Assembly: GCF_900114625.1 (NCBI RefSeq)
Contig: NZ_FOZL01000002.1
Location: 761,642-825,641 of the forward strand
DNA from: Granulicella pectinivorans
Lineage (GTDB): Bacteria; Acidobacteriota; Terriglobia; Terriglobales; Acidobacteriaceae
Length of the DNA stretch: 64,000 bases
Direction of reading: 5' to 3'
In this document: positions 51,986 through 59,810 of the stretch, in pieces
Numbering within the stretch: the first letter of the stretch is position 1
Layout of the letters: the number at the start of each line of letters is the position of its first letter
Notes under the pieces: generated by a model
What the model was told of the DNA's origin: nothing
The model's database searches: none
The model's input: the letters and a program-made list of their open reading frames with translations, nothing else
Program-made: the position numbers and the translations under genes

Positions 51986-52363
51986 ATGGCGAGAGTCACC
52001 GGAATCGGCGGAGTTTTCCTGAAAGCGAGCGACCCCAGGGCATTGGCCGAGTGGTACAGCCGCAACCTCGGCATCACCCTCTCCGACCACCGCGGAGCGA
52101 ACTTCCTCTGGACCGACGAGGTTCCAGCCACCACCGGCATGACCGTCTGGTCGCTCTTCCCTCAGGACACCCGCTACTTCGGCCCCGGCATCCAGACCGC
52201 CATGATCAACTTCCGCGTCGACGACCTCGACGCCCTCCTCCAGCAGCTCGCCGACTCCGGCGTCTGGATCGACACCAAACGCGAAGACTACGAGTACGGC
52301 CGCTTCGCCTGGATCCAGGACCCCGAGGGCAATCGCGTCGAGCTCTGGCAGCCTCTCCCCTAA
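51986..52363 (+). CDS. VOC-family (glyoxalase-like) protein
   Basis: 125 residues, a pair of beta-alpha-beta-beta-beta units. IGGVFLKASDPRALAEWYSRNLGI and INFRVDDLDALLQQLADSGV begin the halves; YGRFAWIQDPEGNRVELWQP is the usual end with the Glu metal ligand. The first metal ligand position (GG-V-FLK) lacks His, so activity is uncertain. GGAGGA lies shortly upstream of the ATG. Confidence 0.82.
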   Translation: MARVTGIGGVFLKASDPRALAEWYSRNLGITLSDHRGANFLWTDEVPATTGMTVWSLFPQDTRYFGPGIQTAMINFRVDDLDALLQQLADSGVWIDTKREDYEYGRFAWIQDPEGNRVELWQPLP

Positions 52364-52406
52364 CCCGGAAAAAACCAAATATTTTCTCCTCAGGAAACTC
52401 GGATTC

Positions 52407-52427
52407 GGCCCGGAAATCCACCGGGCC
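52407..52427. repeat. GC-rich hairpin upstream of tdk
   Basis: A 7-bp stem GGCCCGG/CCGGGCC with a 7-base loop in the gap between the VOC gene and tdk. It may terminate the upstream gene; no T run follows. Confidence 0.4.
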
Positions 52428-52469
52428 ACCCCCGCTCCGGCGGTTACGATACGGTAAAGGCACCCGTAC

Positions 52470-53078
52470 ATGACCGCACCCTCTCCAGGCCGTATTGAAG
52501 TGATCGTAGGACCGATGTTCTCCGGCAAGAGTGAAGAGCTCATCCGCCGTCTCAAGCGCGCGCGCATCGCTCGCCAGCGCGTAGCCTGCTTCAAACCCGA
52601 TATCGATCTCCGCTACCATCGCACGTCCATCGCCAGCCATAGCGCCCAGACCCACGAGGCCATGACGGTGGCGAACACGGAGCGTCTCCGCGAAGCTCTC
52701 TACCCCCAGCTCGAGTCCATCGAAGTCGTCGGCATCGACGAGGCCCAGTTCTTCGATGAAGCCATCGTCCCTCTCGTCGTGGAGCTCGTCCATCTCGGCA
52801 AGCGCATCATCCTCGCCGGTCTCGACACCACCTTCACGGCAGAGCCATTCGGCCCCATCCCAGCTCTCATGGCCGTCGCCGACGAAGTCGCGAAGCTCTC
52901 CGCCGTCTGCATGGTCTGCGGCCAGCCCGCCATCCACACCCAGCGCTTAGGCGCCAGCCAGGAGCTGGTCGTCGTCGGAGCCGCCGGAGTCTACGAGGCC
53001 CGCTGCCGCGCCTGCTTCAAGCCTTATCTGGATGAGCATGAGTCCGAGCAGTTGGAGCTGCCTGCGATCCAGGCGTAG
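52470..53078 (+). CDS. tdk: Thymidine kinase (type II)
   Basis: 202 residues. Walker A VGPMFSGKSEEL at residues 13-24, the DEAQFFDE motif (catalytic Glu) and the zinc-binding Cys pairs CMVCGQ and CRACF of type II thymidine kinase are all seen. It phosphorylates thymidine in salvage. Last plus-strand gene before the accessory patch. Confidence 0.95.
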   Translation: MTAPSPGRIEVIVGPMFSGKSEELIRRLKRARIARQRVACFKPDIDLRYHRTSIASHSAQTHEAMTVANTERLREALYPQLESIEVVGIDEAQFFDEAIVPLVVELVHLGKRIILAGLDTTFTAEPFGPIPALMAVADEVAKLSAVCMVCGQPAIHTQRLGASQELVVVGAAGVYEARCRACFKPYLDEHESEQLELPAIQA

Positions 53079-53079
53079 A

Positions 53080-53706
53080 TTATGCCTTCGGATCGTCCTT
53101 GGATCGTAGGTAAGCCGCAATCAGCTCCCTTTGTTCGGTGATCTCTGCATCCCATACAATGCGATCTTCTTCTTTTGAAACCCCCTTGAGAAGCGCTTCT
53201 GCCTCGTCAAGGCTGGCAAAATCCTCGTGAGCGACTCCGAGATAACCGTACGGCAGTTCATGTGTGCTTCATGTAACCCTCGCGACGAGGGAATTGACCA
53301 GCTTCAACCGAGCCAATTCATCGCAGGGGTCCAGCTCCACTGCCCGTTGAAGATGCTCGTGGTCTCCTAACCATCGATGTGGTTCGGCACACGCTGGCTC
53401 AACAAGAGTCCATTCCAAAAGAGTCGGTTCCAGAAGCCTGATACGCAGAGGATGTGGAAGCAGCATATCGCGCCCGTCTTGCCCCTCCGCTCGATGGAGA
53501 AGCCAACTGATGAAGGTCTTTCGTTCCGCGAACGGAGCCCTCTCAATCTGGCACAGGAATCGCTCAAGATGCACAAAGGCGTCCTTTCGCAATCCCTTCT
53601 CGTAAACCGTACAAAAGGATGCATATTCGGCCCACTCCTCCCGAACATGCGCTGCCTCTGCAATATTTCGAAGGACTTCAAACGACCTGGCGCGCCAAGG
53701 CATCAT
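53080..53706 (-). pseudogene. Hypothetical gene interrupted by one in-frame TGA
   Basis: A single reading frame runs from ATG 53706 to a TAA at 53080-53082, broken only by TGA at 53269-53271. Before it are about 145 codons (helical; EPHRWLGDHEHLQRAVELDPCDELARLKLVNSL, then VARVT); after it the same frame gives STHELPYGYLGVAHEDFASLDEAEALLKGV and so on, for 62 codons. The two halves read as one TPR-flavoured protein. ATG 53706 has AAGGG upstream. It lies 25 bases after the antitoxin gene and is probably co-transcribed. Nonsense mutation most likely. Confidence 0.7.
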
Positions 53707-53731
53707 CACCAATTCCCTTATCTGCGCCTCC

Positions 53732-54049
53732 TCAGGCGACGAGATCCAGCCCCTTCTTGTCTACGAGGTTCAGAAGCTTCAACGAAGCTCCCTGAGGCTT
53801 CTTCTCGCCACGCTCCCACTTGCTCACCAGGCTGGGCGTTACGTTCAGGTAGAACGCGAAGACTGCCTGGCTCACATCTTCCCGTTCGCGAATCGCCACG
53901 ATCTTCTCCGGTGGCATCGCTTCGATGGGAGTAAGACACATCCTGTCAAAGTCGCGCATCGTTTTCTTGTCGACCAGCCCGATTCGTTCAAAGTCCTTCA
54001 TCGACTTGTGAATGACGGCGGAGGCTCTGCTGCGGTATTTGTTAGACAT
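53732..54049 (-). CDS. XRE-family antitoxin (HigA/NadS-like)
   Basis: 105 residues. The C-terminal helix-turn-helix IREREDVSQAVFAFYLNVTPSLVSKWERGEKKPQGASLKLLNLVDKKG is that of HigA-type antitoxins. The N-terminal 40 residues (KSMKDFERIGLVDKKTMRDFDRM) resemble those of YiaG/NadS. It starts 2 bases after the RelE-type toxin gene and would neutralise it and repress the operon. Confidence 0.82.
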   Translation of the reverse strand: MSNKYRSRASAVIHKSMKDFERIGLVDKKTMRDFDRMCLTPIEAMPPEKIVAIREREDVSQAVFAFYLNVTPSLVSKWERGEKKPQGASLKLLNLVDKKGLDLVA

Positions 54050-54051
54050 CC

Positions 54052-54441
54052 CTATCCCTCCCTCGACGGACGAATCTCCAGAAAAACGCCGGTGCGAACA
54101 GCTTCGGTCGTCCCGGTCTCGGATAAAGCAAAGACATATTTTGCGAAAGCACGATACTTCTGGAGATCGGCCAGACTGATATTCGCCTGATCCTTCTTCT
54201 CGAACCCATCGACGAAGACAGCTCGATCGCCCTGCCGAAAGAGAAGAATGGTCCTCGATCCTCCGGACTTCCCATCGCCTCTCCGCGCAATCCTCTGTTT
54301 GATCACACCGCCGCCAAGATCAGCATCGATCAGGCCCTCATTCGCACGGTGCGCCGCTTGCCAGAGATCGTCGTCGGCTAGACGAGCCCTTCTGGCAAAT
54401 CGTGCGAACTGCTTCGTTTGATAGACCGAAAAGCTCTGCAT
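54052..54441 (-). CDS. RelE/HigB-type toxin (COG4737-like)
   Basis: 129 residues. The pattern VIKQRIARRGDGKSGGSRTILLFRQGDRAVFVDGFEKKDQANI matches the COG4737 RelE/ParE-type toxins that pair with HigA-like antitoxins and cleave mRNA on the ribosome. ATG 54441 is chosen over a TTG four codons upstream. Toxin-before-antitoxin order is as in higBA. Confidence 0.8.
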   Translation of the reverse strand: MQSFSVYQTKQFARFARRARLADDDLWQAAHRANEGLIDADLGGGVIKQRIARRGDGKSGGSRTILLFRQGDRAVFVDGFEKKDQANISLADLQKYRAFAKYVFALSETGTTEAVRTGVFLEIRPSREG

Positions 54442-54489
54442 GGTCTTGAACAAATCATAGCACTCAGTGCTATAGCTGGAAATCAGATG

Positions 54490-55986
54490 TCAGTGCTTCC
54501 CCACCATCTCCATCACATCTTTCCGTAGCGCCATCGAGCTCGCCAACCGGCTATAAAACATATGCCCTCCGGGGTACTCGTGCACCTGCACCCGCGACGC
54601 ATCGCCCATCATCGGCATCTGGTCGACCGTCAGCACCGAGCCCATGAACGGGCACGAGAGATCGTTCCACCCATGCACAATCAACACCCGCATCTTGGTG
54701 TCCGCCGACACCGCCTCCCGCAGATCCTCCACCGCTCCGTTCCTGAGCGCGGAAGAGTCGAAGTCCCAGTTCCGATTCACCTCGGTCGAGAGCGCCTCAT
54801 ACCGCCCATCCACCTTCCAGCCCACCGTCTGCGTCACAAAGTTCACCATCGCCGTCGTCGTGGGAGCGATGATGCTCTCGAGAATCGGATCGTTCGACCT
54901 CTGGTCCGGATCGTTCGGAAACGGATCCGGCGCCGTCACATTCGGGTCGTACCGGCTACCCAGCTTGCCCTCCGCCCGGAAGACCTCCCGCAGATACGCC
55001 TGCGTCTCAAGCCGCCCACCCGACCGCTTCACAAACACCGGGTCCAGCCCCGTGATCTCCGTCACATGCTGCAGCATCGCCGTCGTCGCCGACGGGTCCG
55101 ACCTGCCCTTCAACAGCGCCACCGCATAGTCTCCACGCGTATACGCAATCACCGCGTCCATCGACTCCTTCGTCAGCGCCTTCTGCCTCTCCTGGTGCGC
55201 CGCGGCAATCGACGGCAGCGTCATCATCCACGGCACCGGCGACAGATCCGCATTCGCATCCTGGTTTGGATTCAGGTACGGCGACACCAGCACCACGCCA
55301 TTCATCGCCACGCCCAGCGAAGTCTGCAGATAATGCGTCACCCGCGGCCCCCTGTACCCTCCATAACTCTCGCCGACAAAGTACTTGCGGCTCATCATCC
55401 GCCCGTTCTTCACCAGCCAGTCGAAGATCGCCCGCGATAGGTACTCGATATCCGCCTGCGTCGAATAAAAAGTCTTCTTCGTATCTGCCTCATTCAGCAC
55501 CGACCGGCTATACCCAGTGCCCACCGGGTCGATGAACACCAGATCCGTAAAGTCCAGCCACGTCCCCGGATTGTCCTTCAGTTCAGCCGGATCCGAAGGC
55601 GAATCCCCCTCCGAACCGAACGCCACATGCTTCGGCCCGATCGCCCCAAAGTTCAGATACACCGACGAAGCCCCCGGCCCGCCGTTCATCGCAAACGTCA
55701 CCGGCCGCGTCGTGCCCGCGGGCGCCTCCACCGTATACGCCGTGTAGACGACATCCCCCGCCGGCTTGCCATCCTTCGTCTTCACCGGCAGCGTACCGAT
55801 CGTCACCGTGTAATGCAGCGTCTTGCCATCCACCACCACCGTCTGCGCTACATGTGCATCTGCGGGCAGCGGAGTGGGCGTCGTCGCCTCGGCGGGCTTG
55901 GCCGCAGGAGCATCGGGCTTCTGGGCGAATAGAGCAAACGGAAGCATGCACAACGAGGCAACGCGAACGGCAAACGAAATCTTCAT
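54490..55986 (-). CDS. Secreted serine carboxypeptidase (peptidase S10)
   Basis: 498 residues. Signal peptide MKISFAVRVASLCMLPFALFAQ at ATG 55986 sets the start. NGGPGASSVYLNFGAIGPKHV is the oxyanion region, S207 in VGESYGG the nucleophile, Asp in HGWNDLSCPF and His in YPGGHMFYSR complete the triad. Removes C-terminal residues from peptides at acid pH, which would suit an acidophilic soil organism. Confidence 0.9.
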   Translation of the reverse strand: MKISFAVRVASLCMLPFALFAQKPDAPAAKPAEATTPTPLPADAHVAQTVVVDGKTLHYTVTIGTLPVKTKDGKPAGDVVYTAYTVEAPAGTTRPVTFAMNGGPGASSVYLNFGAIGPKHVAFGSEGDSPSDPAELKDNPGTWLDFTDLVFIDPVGTGYSRSVLNEADTKKTFYSTQADIEYLSRAIFDWLVKNGRMMSRKYFVGESYGGYRGPRVTHYLQTSLGVAMNGVVLVSPYLNPNQDANADLSPVPWMMTLPSIAAAHQERQKALTKESMDAVIAYTRGDYAVALLKGRSDPSATTAMLQHVTEITGLDPVFVKRSGGRLETQAYLREVFRAEGKLGSRYDPNVTAPDPFPNDPDQRSNDPILESIIAPTTTAMVNFVTQTVGWKVDGRYEALSTEVNRNWDFDSSALRNGAVEDLREAVSADTKMRVLIVHGWNDLSCPFMGSVLTVDQMPMMGDASRVQVHEYPGGHMFYSRLASSMALRKDVMEMVGKH

Positions 55987-56062
55987 ATCGAATACGATAC
56001 ATCCGCCCCTCGGGTTACTCTGGTGGGGAGCAACTCGAGCCGTAAACGGCTCCGGAGAGACT

Positions 56063-56587
56063 ATGAATATGCGCACCCCTGTAGCAGCAGCACTGGCCCT
56101 TACCCTTCTCGCCGCCCCTGCTTTCGCCAAGTCGAAGGAAGCCGTCACGGTACCGCTCAAGACCTCAGCAGGCGAAGACGCCGGCACCGCGACCTTCTCG
56201 CCCCTCAAGAAGGGCGGCGTCGAGATCAAGGTCAACCTGAAGAACCTCCCCATCGGCGACCATGCCGTTCACATCCACCAGAACCCCGTCTGCGACGCCC
56301 CCGACTTCAAGACCGCCGGGGGTCACTTCAACCCGGACAAGAAGCAGCATGGCCTCGACAATCCTCTGGGCCACCACAACGGCGACCTCGGTAAGAACCT
56401 CCAGATCGGCGAGCAGCACACCGGCGAGATGACCTACAAGGTCGATTACCTCTCCATGGATCCCGCCGCGCCGAACTCCATCTTCGGAACCTCGATCATG
56501 GTGCACGAGAAAGCTGACGACCAGAAGACCGACCCCACCGGAGCAGCCGGAAACCGCATCGCGTGCGGCGTCATCACCGCCAAGTAA
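56063..56587 (+). CDS. sodC: Copper/zinc superoxide dismutase
   Basis: 174 residues with a signal peptide (MNMRTPVAAALALTLLAAPAFA). Cu ligands H70 and H72 (HAVHIHQ), the bridging H88 (GGHFNP), Zn-side H96, H105 and D108 and the disulphide C77 with the Cys of RIACGVI are in place. Periplasmic defence against superoxide. A long perfect hairpin follows within 10 bases. Confidence 0.93.
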   Translation: MNMRTPVAAALALTLLAAPAFAKSKEAVTVPLKTSAGEDAGTATFSPLKKGGVEIKVNLKNLPIGDHAVHIHQNPVCDAPDFKTAGGHFNPDKKQHGLDNPLGHHNGDLGKNLQIGEQHTGEMTYKVDYLSMDPAAPNSIFGTSIMVHEKADDQKTDPTGAAGNRIACGVITAK

Positions 56588-56593
56588 GGCACT

Positions 56594-56636
56594 CTCCCGT
56601 TGGCCGGCAACGCAATCCCACACCGGCCAACGGGAG
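56594..56636 (+). terminator. Long hairpin after sodC
   Basis: A 14-bp perfect stem CTCCCGTTGGCCGG/CCGGCCAACGGGAG around a 15-base loop, 7 bases after the sodC stop. No T run follows, so it may also protect the 3' end from decay. Confidence 0.6.
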
Positions 56637-56724
56637 GCCCACCGCGCTGCCCAGGACGCGTCACGCAGTGACCGTAGCGGGCCTCTCCAGCAGGACAAGC
56701 TTCGAAACAACACGGAACTACCGC

Positions 56725-56758
56725 GAACGCCCATGCGTACAAGCATCCATGGGCGTTC
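56725..56758. promoter_or_regulatory. Inverted repeat covering the sigma-factor start codon
   Basis: GAACGCCCATG (56725-56735) and CATGGGCGTTC (56748-56758) pair perfectly over 11 bp with a 12-base loop. The right arm includes the ATG of the sigma gene at 56749. In mRNA this would hide the start codon; as DNA it could be an operator. Confidence 0.5.
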
Positions 56759-57546
56759 TACACATTGCGATCCCGACCTTTCCGGCACCAATCAGGCCAC
56801 TCAGCCTGCCTCGTCCGGCCCGTCTGCTCCCACGCCGGCCCCAGGCCGTTGCCGAGGTCTCCACTCCCCCGGCAACCGTGGAGCAAGGTACACTTCTCGC
56901 ATCCCAAAAGGACGAGCAGGTACCGTTGGAGCGTACTCCCGAGCAAGAAGCCGCGCAGCAGGAACTCGCCAGACTGGTGCGCCAGTGCATGGCCGGGGAC
57001 CAGCACGCCTGGCAGCAGTTGGTATCCTCCCAGCATCGGCGCATCTACGCCATCTGCTTCCGCTTCACGGGCTCCGCGAACGACGCCGAGGACCTCACCC
57101 AGGACGTCTTCCTCAAGCTCTACCGCAATCTGGCCAGCTTCGACACCACCAAGGGCAGCTTCCAGACCTGGATCACCACGCTCTGCCGAAACCTCCTCGT
57201 CGATCACTTCCGCCGCACCCGCCTCGAGCGCGCGTCCGATTCGCTCGACGCCAGCTTCGACGGCGAAGAGGACGGTCCCACCCTAGGCGACAAGCTCACC
57301 GACTCCCGGCCCTCGCAGGAGCATCACGTCGCCGGTCTCGAGCTCAAGGCGCGCATCCAGCACGCCCTCAAACAGCTTTCTCCCGAACTTCGCGAAGCAG
57401 TCATTCTTCGCGATCTCGAAGATATGGATTACAAAGAAATTGCCGAGGTCTTGCGCATTCCCGAAGGCACCGTGAAAAGCCGCATCAGTCGCGGTCGCGG
57501 GGAACTTGCGAGGCTTCTACAACGTACAGAAGGGCAGGTGGTTTAA
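56749..57546 (+). CDS. ECF-family RNA polymerase sigma factor
   Basis: 265 residues. An N-terminal extension of about 65 residues, Pro/Arg-rich, precedes region 2 (CMAGDQHAWQQLVSSQHRRIYAICFRFTGSANDAEDLTQDVFLKLYRNLASFD...TWITTLCRNLLVDHFRR) and region 4 (LKQLSPELREAVILRDLEDMDYKEIAEVLRIPEGTVKSRISRGRGELARLL). The true start may be inside the extension, since the ATG lies in a hairpin. An anti-sigma gene starts 1 base after its stop. The operon then encodes envelope proteins, so it probably answers cell-envelope stress (inference). Confidence 0.85.
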   Translation: MGVLHIAIPTFPAPIRPLSLPRPARLLPRRPQAVAEVSTPPATVEQGTLLASQKDEQVPLERTPEQEAAQQELARLVRQCMAGDQHAWQQLVSSQHRRIYAICFRFTGSANDAEDLTQDVFLKLYRNLASFDTTKGSFQTWITTLCRNLLVDHFRRTRLERASDSLDASFDGEEDGPTLGDKLTDSRPSQEHHVAGLELKARIQHALKQLSPELREAVILRDLEDMDYKEIAEVLRIPEGTVKSRISRGRGELARLLQRTEGQVV

Positions 57547-57547
57547 C

Positions 57548-58516
57548 GTGGCAGACATCAACCAATTCGGAAGCGTGAAGCCCGGTACACCGCAGGTCTG
57601 CGCTCACTGCGAGACTCTGCTGATGGACGTCCTCGACCGCACGGCAAGCCCGGTGGATCAGGCCTTCTTCGACAAGCACCTTGCAAGCTGCACCACCTGC
57701 AGCCGCATGTTCATCGACGCCAAACGCGGGGGTGCCTGGCTCGAGATGCTCCGCGACCCGCGCCCGGAGCCGGCCTCCGCTCTCTTCGAGCGCATCATCG
57801 CCCAGACCAGCGGCATCCAGGCCGTCTCTGAGACAACCGAGATTGCCCCGCAGCTCCCGGACACCGGCAGCCAGTTCATCCCATTCCCCGCTCAGCCCGT
57901 GCCCGTCCCGAGCCCGTATCTCTACGGCGTGCCCAGGGCCACCAACTACGCCGGCGCCAAGGTCCTTCCCTTCCGCCTGCGCAACACCGTACACTCCCTC
58001 GGCCAGACGATTCTGCAGCCGCGCCTCGCCATGACGGCCGCCATGGCCTTCTTCTCCATCGCACTCACACTCAACCTCACCGGGGTCCATCTCTCGCAGA
58101 TCAGCGCTGAAGATCTGAAGCCATCGAGCATCCGGAAGAGCTTCAATCAGGCGAATGCGCAGGTCGTCCGGTATTGCCAGAACCTGCAGGTCGTCTACGA
58201 GCTCGAAGCCCGCGCCCACGAACTCCAGCGCACCGACTCCGACTCCAGCCCCTCGCCGCAGCAGCCCGCCGACGACAAGGCGCCAGCGCCTCAGGATGCC
58301 GCTCCCGGCCAGAAACCGGCAGCGCAACCCAATGAGCAGAAGCCCCGGAACAACTCCAAGCCGGGCCCCGGAACCAGCCGGCGCGAGCCCCTCTTCCCCG
58401 ATGGCCGCATGGTAGCCCGCGCCGTGCCTCCTCAAGATCTCCCCGCAAACGCAGTAACGCTTCACCATCAGGGTGACTCTCAGCCCGCGATGCAACTGAA
58501 AGGAGATCTGGCATGA
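57548..58516 (+). CDS. Anti-sigma factor with zinc-finger N-terminus
   Basis: 322 residues from GTG 57548, one base after the sigma gene. The N-terminal VCAHCETLLMDVLDRTASPVDQAFFDKHLASCTTC is a ZAS-type zinc-binding anti-sigma fold (Cys, His, Cys, Cys). One membrane helix lies near residues 165-185 (RLAMTAAMAFFSIALTLNLTG). The rest is a Pro/Gln/Ala-rich outer region of about 120 residues. It should hold the ECF sigma at the membrane until a signal arrives. Its stop overlaps the next start as ATGA. Confidence 0.8.
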   Translation: MADINQFGSVKPGTPQVCAHCETLLMDVLDRTASPVDQAFFDKHLASCTTCSRMFIDAKRGGAWLEMLRDPRPEPASALFERIIAQTSGIQAVSETTEIAPQLPDTGSQFIPFPAQPVPVPSPYLYGVPRATNYAGAKVLPFRLRNTVHSLGQTILQPRLAMTAAMAFFSIALTLNLTGVHLSQISAEDLKPSSIRKSFNQANAQVVRYCQNLQVVYELEARAHELQRTDSDSSPSPQQPADDKAPAPQDAAPGQKPAAQPNEQKPRNNSKPGPGTSRREPLFPDGRMVARAVPPQDLPANAVTLHHQGDSQPAMQLKGDLA

Positions 58517-59808
58517 GCGACTTCCAGCAGCAGCCCGATCCACAGCGCCACTCCTTCTGCCAGATCTGCGGCAGGGCCGTGGCCACCGAGTCTGAACGCC
58601 TCTCCGGTAACGCCTTCCCCTGCGGTCTGTGCAACGAAGTAAAACTCGCGACTCCCGCCTCCACCGGCTATGCCTACCCAGGTGCCGATCCAGGTGCCGC
58701 CGGAGCCGTTCCCCCGGTCCCGCCCGTCCCGCCAGCAGGCTTCGTGCCCCCGGCCGACGTCCCCAACCCCGGACTCGCCGCCCTCCTCGGCCTCATCCCC
58801 GGCGTCGGTGCCATGTACAACGGCCAGTACGCCAAGGGAATCGTCCACCTCGTCGTCTTCGCCGTGCTCTCCAGCCTGGTCGACACCAATGGCATCTTCC
58901 TGCTCTTCGTCTTCGGCTGGGTAGCCTACCAGTCCATCGAGGCGCACCACACCGCACGCGCCCGCCGCGACGGCACCCCCTTGCCCAACCCCTTCGGCCT
59001 CAACGATATCGGAGAGCGCCTTGGCTTCGGCAGGTCGTGGCCCACGCCTGGCGGCGTGCCTCCCGTTCCCCCGGTCCCGCCCGCTGGCGCTGCCCAGCAG
59101 GCTCCCCCCGTCTCCAGTTGGGGTGCCCCCTGGGAGACACCGCGCTACACCGCGCCGCCCCCCTACGCGCCCTACACCCCGCCGCCGAACCCGCCCTACG
59201 CGCCCCCCTATCAGCCCGTAACCCCGCCATTCGACGGCCCAGGCTACGTCCCCTACGATCCAAGCCTGGCCCCCGAGCCCATTCCTCCCGTGGGGAATCG
59301 TTTCCCGGCCGGTGCCATCTGGCTCATCGCCCTCGGCACGCTCTTTCTCCTCAACACCTCCGGCATCTTCCGCGGCTTCAGCTTTCGCCTCCTGCTGCCC
59401 ATCTTCTTCATCGGTATCGGCGTCTGGAGCTTCATCCACAAGATGACCCAGACCGGACAAAGCCTCTCTGACGATGGCACCCCGGAGTACCGCATCCGCA
59501 TCTTCCGTGCCGCTCGCGGAGCCGTCTGGACCATCCTCATCGGCGTCATCTTCTTCCTCGCCGACTTCAACATCCTCTCCTGGGGACGGAGTTGGCCGCT
59601 CTTCCTCATCCTCGCCGGCATCATGACCTTCCTCGAGCGCGCCATCTACGCCGGAGTTCGTCCCAGCCAGCCGCCTCCAGGCTATCCCGGTTACGGCTAC
59701 CCGCCCTACGGCCCGCCGCCAACAGCACCTCCCTCCGCCACCCCGGGGACTGAGCTCGTCACCACCATTCACCCCACCGACGTCTCGAACTCCCAGGAAG
59801 GAAGGTAA
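58513..59808 (+). CDS. Zinc-ribbon and LiaF/DUF5668-type membrane protein
   Basis: 431 residues. An N-terminal Cys cluster (FCQICGRAV...FPCGLC) resembles a B-box/zinc ribbon. It is followed by a TM2-like pair of helices (LAALLGLIPGVGAMYNGQYAKGIVHLVVFAVLSSLV, FLLFVFGWVAYQSIEAH), a long Pro-rich linker, and four more helices (GAIWLIALGTLFLLNTSG, LLLPIFFIGIGVWSFI, AVWTILIGVIFFLADF, LFLILAGIMTFLERAIYAG) of DUF5668/LiaF-N type. LiaF-like proteins modulate envelope-stress regulators. Coupled to the anti-sigma gene and 2 bases from the next. Confidence 0.7.
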   Translation: MSDFQQQPDPQRHSFCQICGRAVATESERLSGNAFPCGLCNEVKLATPASTGYAYPGADPGAAGAVPPVPPVPPAGFVPPADVPNPGLAALLGLIPGVGAMYNGQYAKGIVHLVVFAVLSSLVDTNGIFLLFVFGWVAYQSIEAHHTARARRDGTPLPNPFGLNDIGERLGFGRSWPTPGGVPPVPPVPPAGAAQQAPPVSSWGAPWETPRYTAPPPYAPYTPPPNPPYAPPYQPVTPPFDGPGYVPYDPSLAPEPIPPVGNRFPAGAIWLIALGTLFLLNTSGIFRGFSFRLLLPIFFIGIGVWSFIHKMTQTGQSLSDDGTPEYRIRIFRAARGAVWTILIGVIFFLADFNILSWGRSWPLFLILAGIMTFLERAIYAGVRPSQPPPGYPGYGYPPYGPPPTAPPSATPGTELVTTIHPTDVSNSQEGR

Positions 59809-59810
59809 TC

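Noticed and set aside
53269..53271. TGA as a selenocysteine codon
   Set aside because: No Cys-containing motif expected at that site, no obvious SECIS-like hairpin immediately downstream, and no sel genes in the window; nonsense mutation is simpler.
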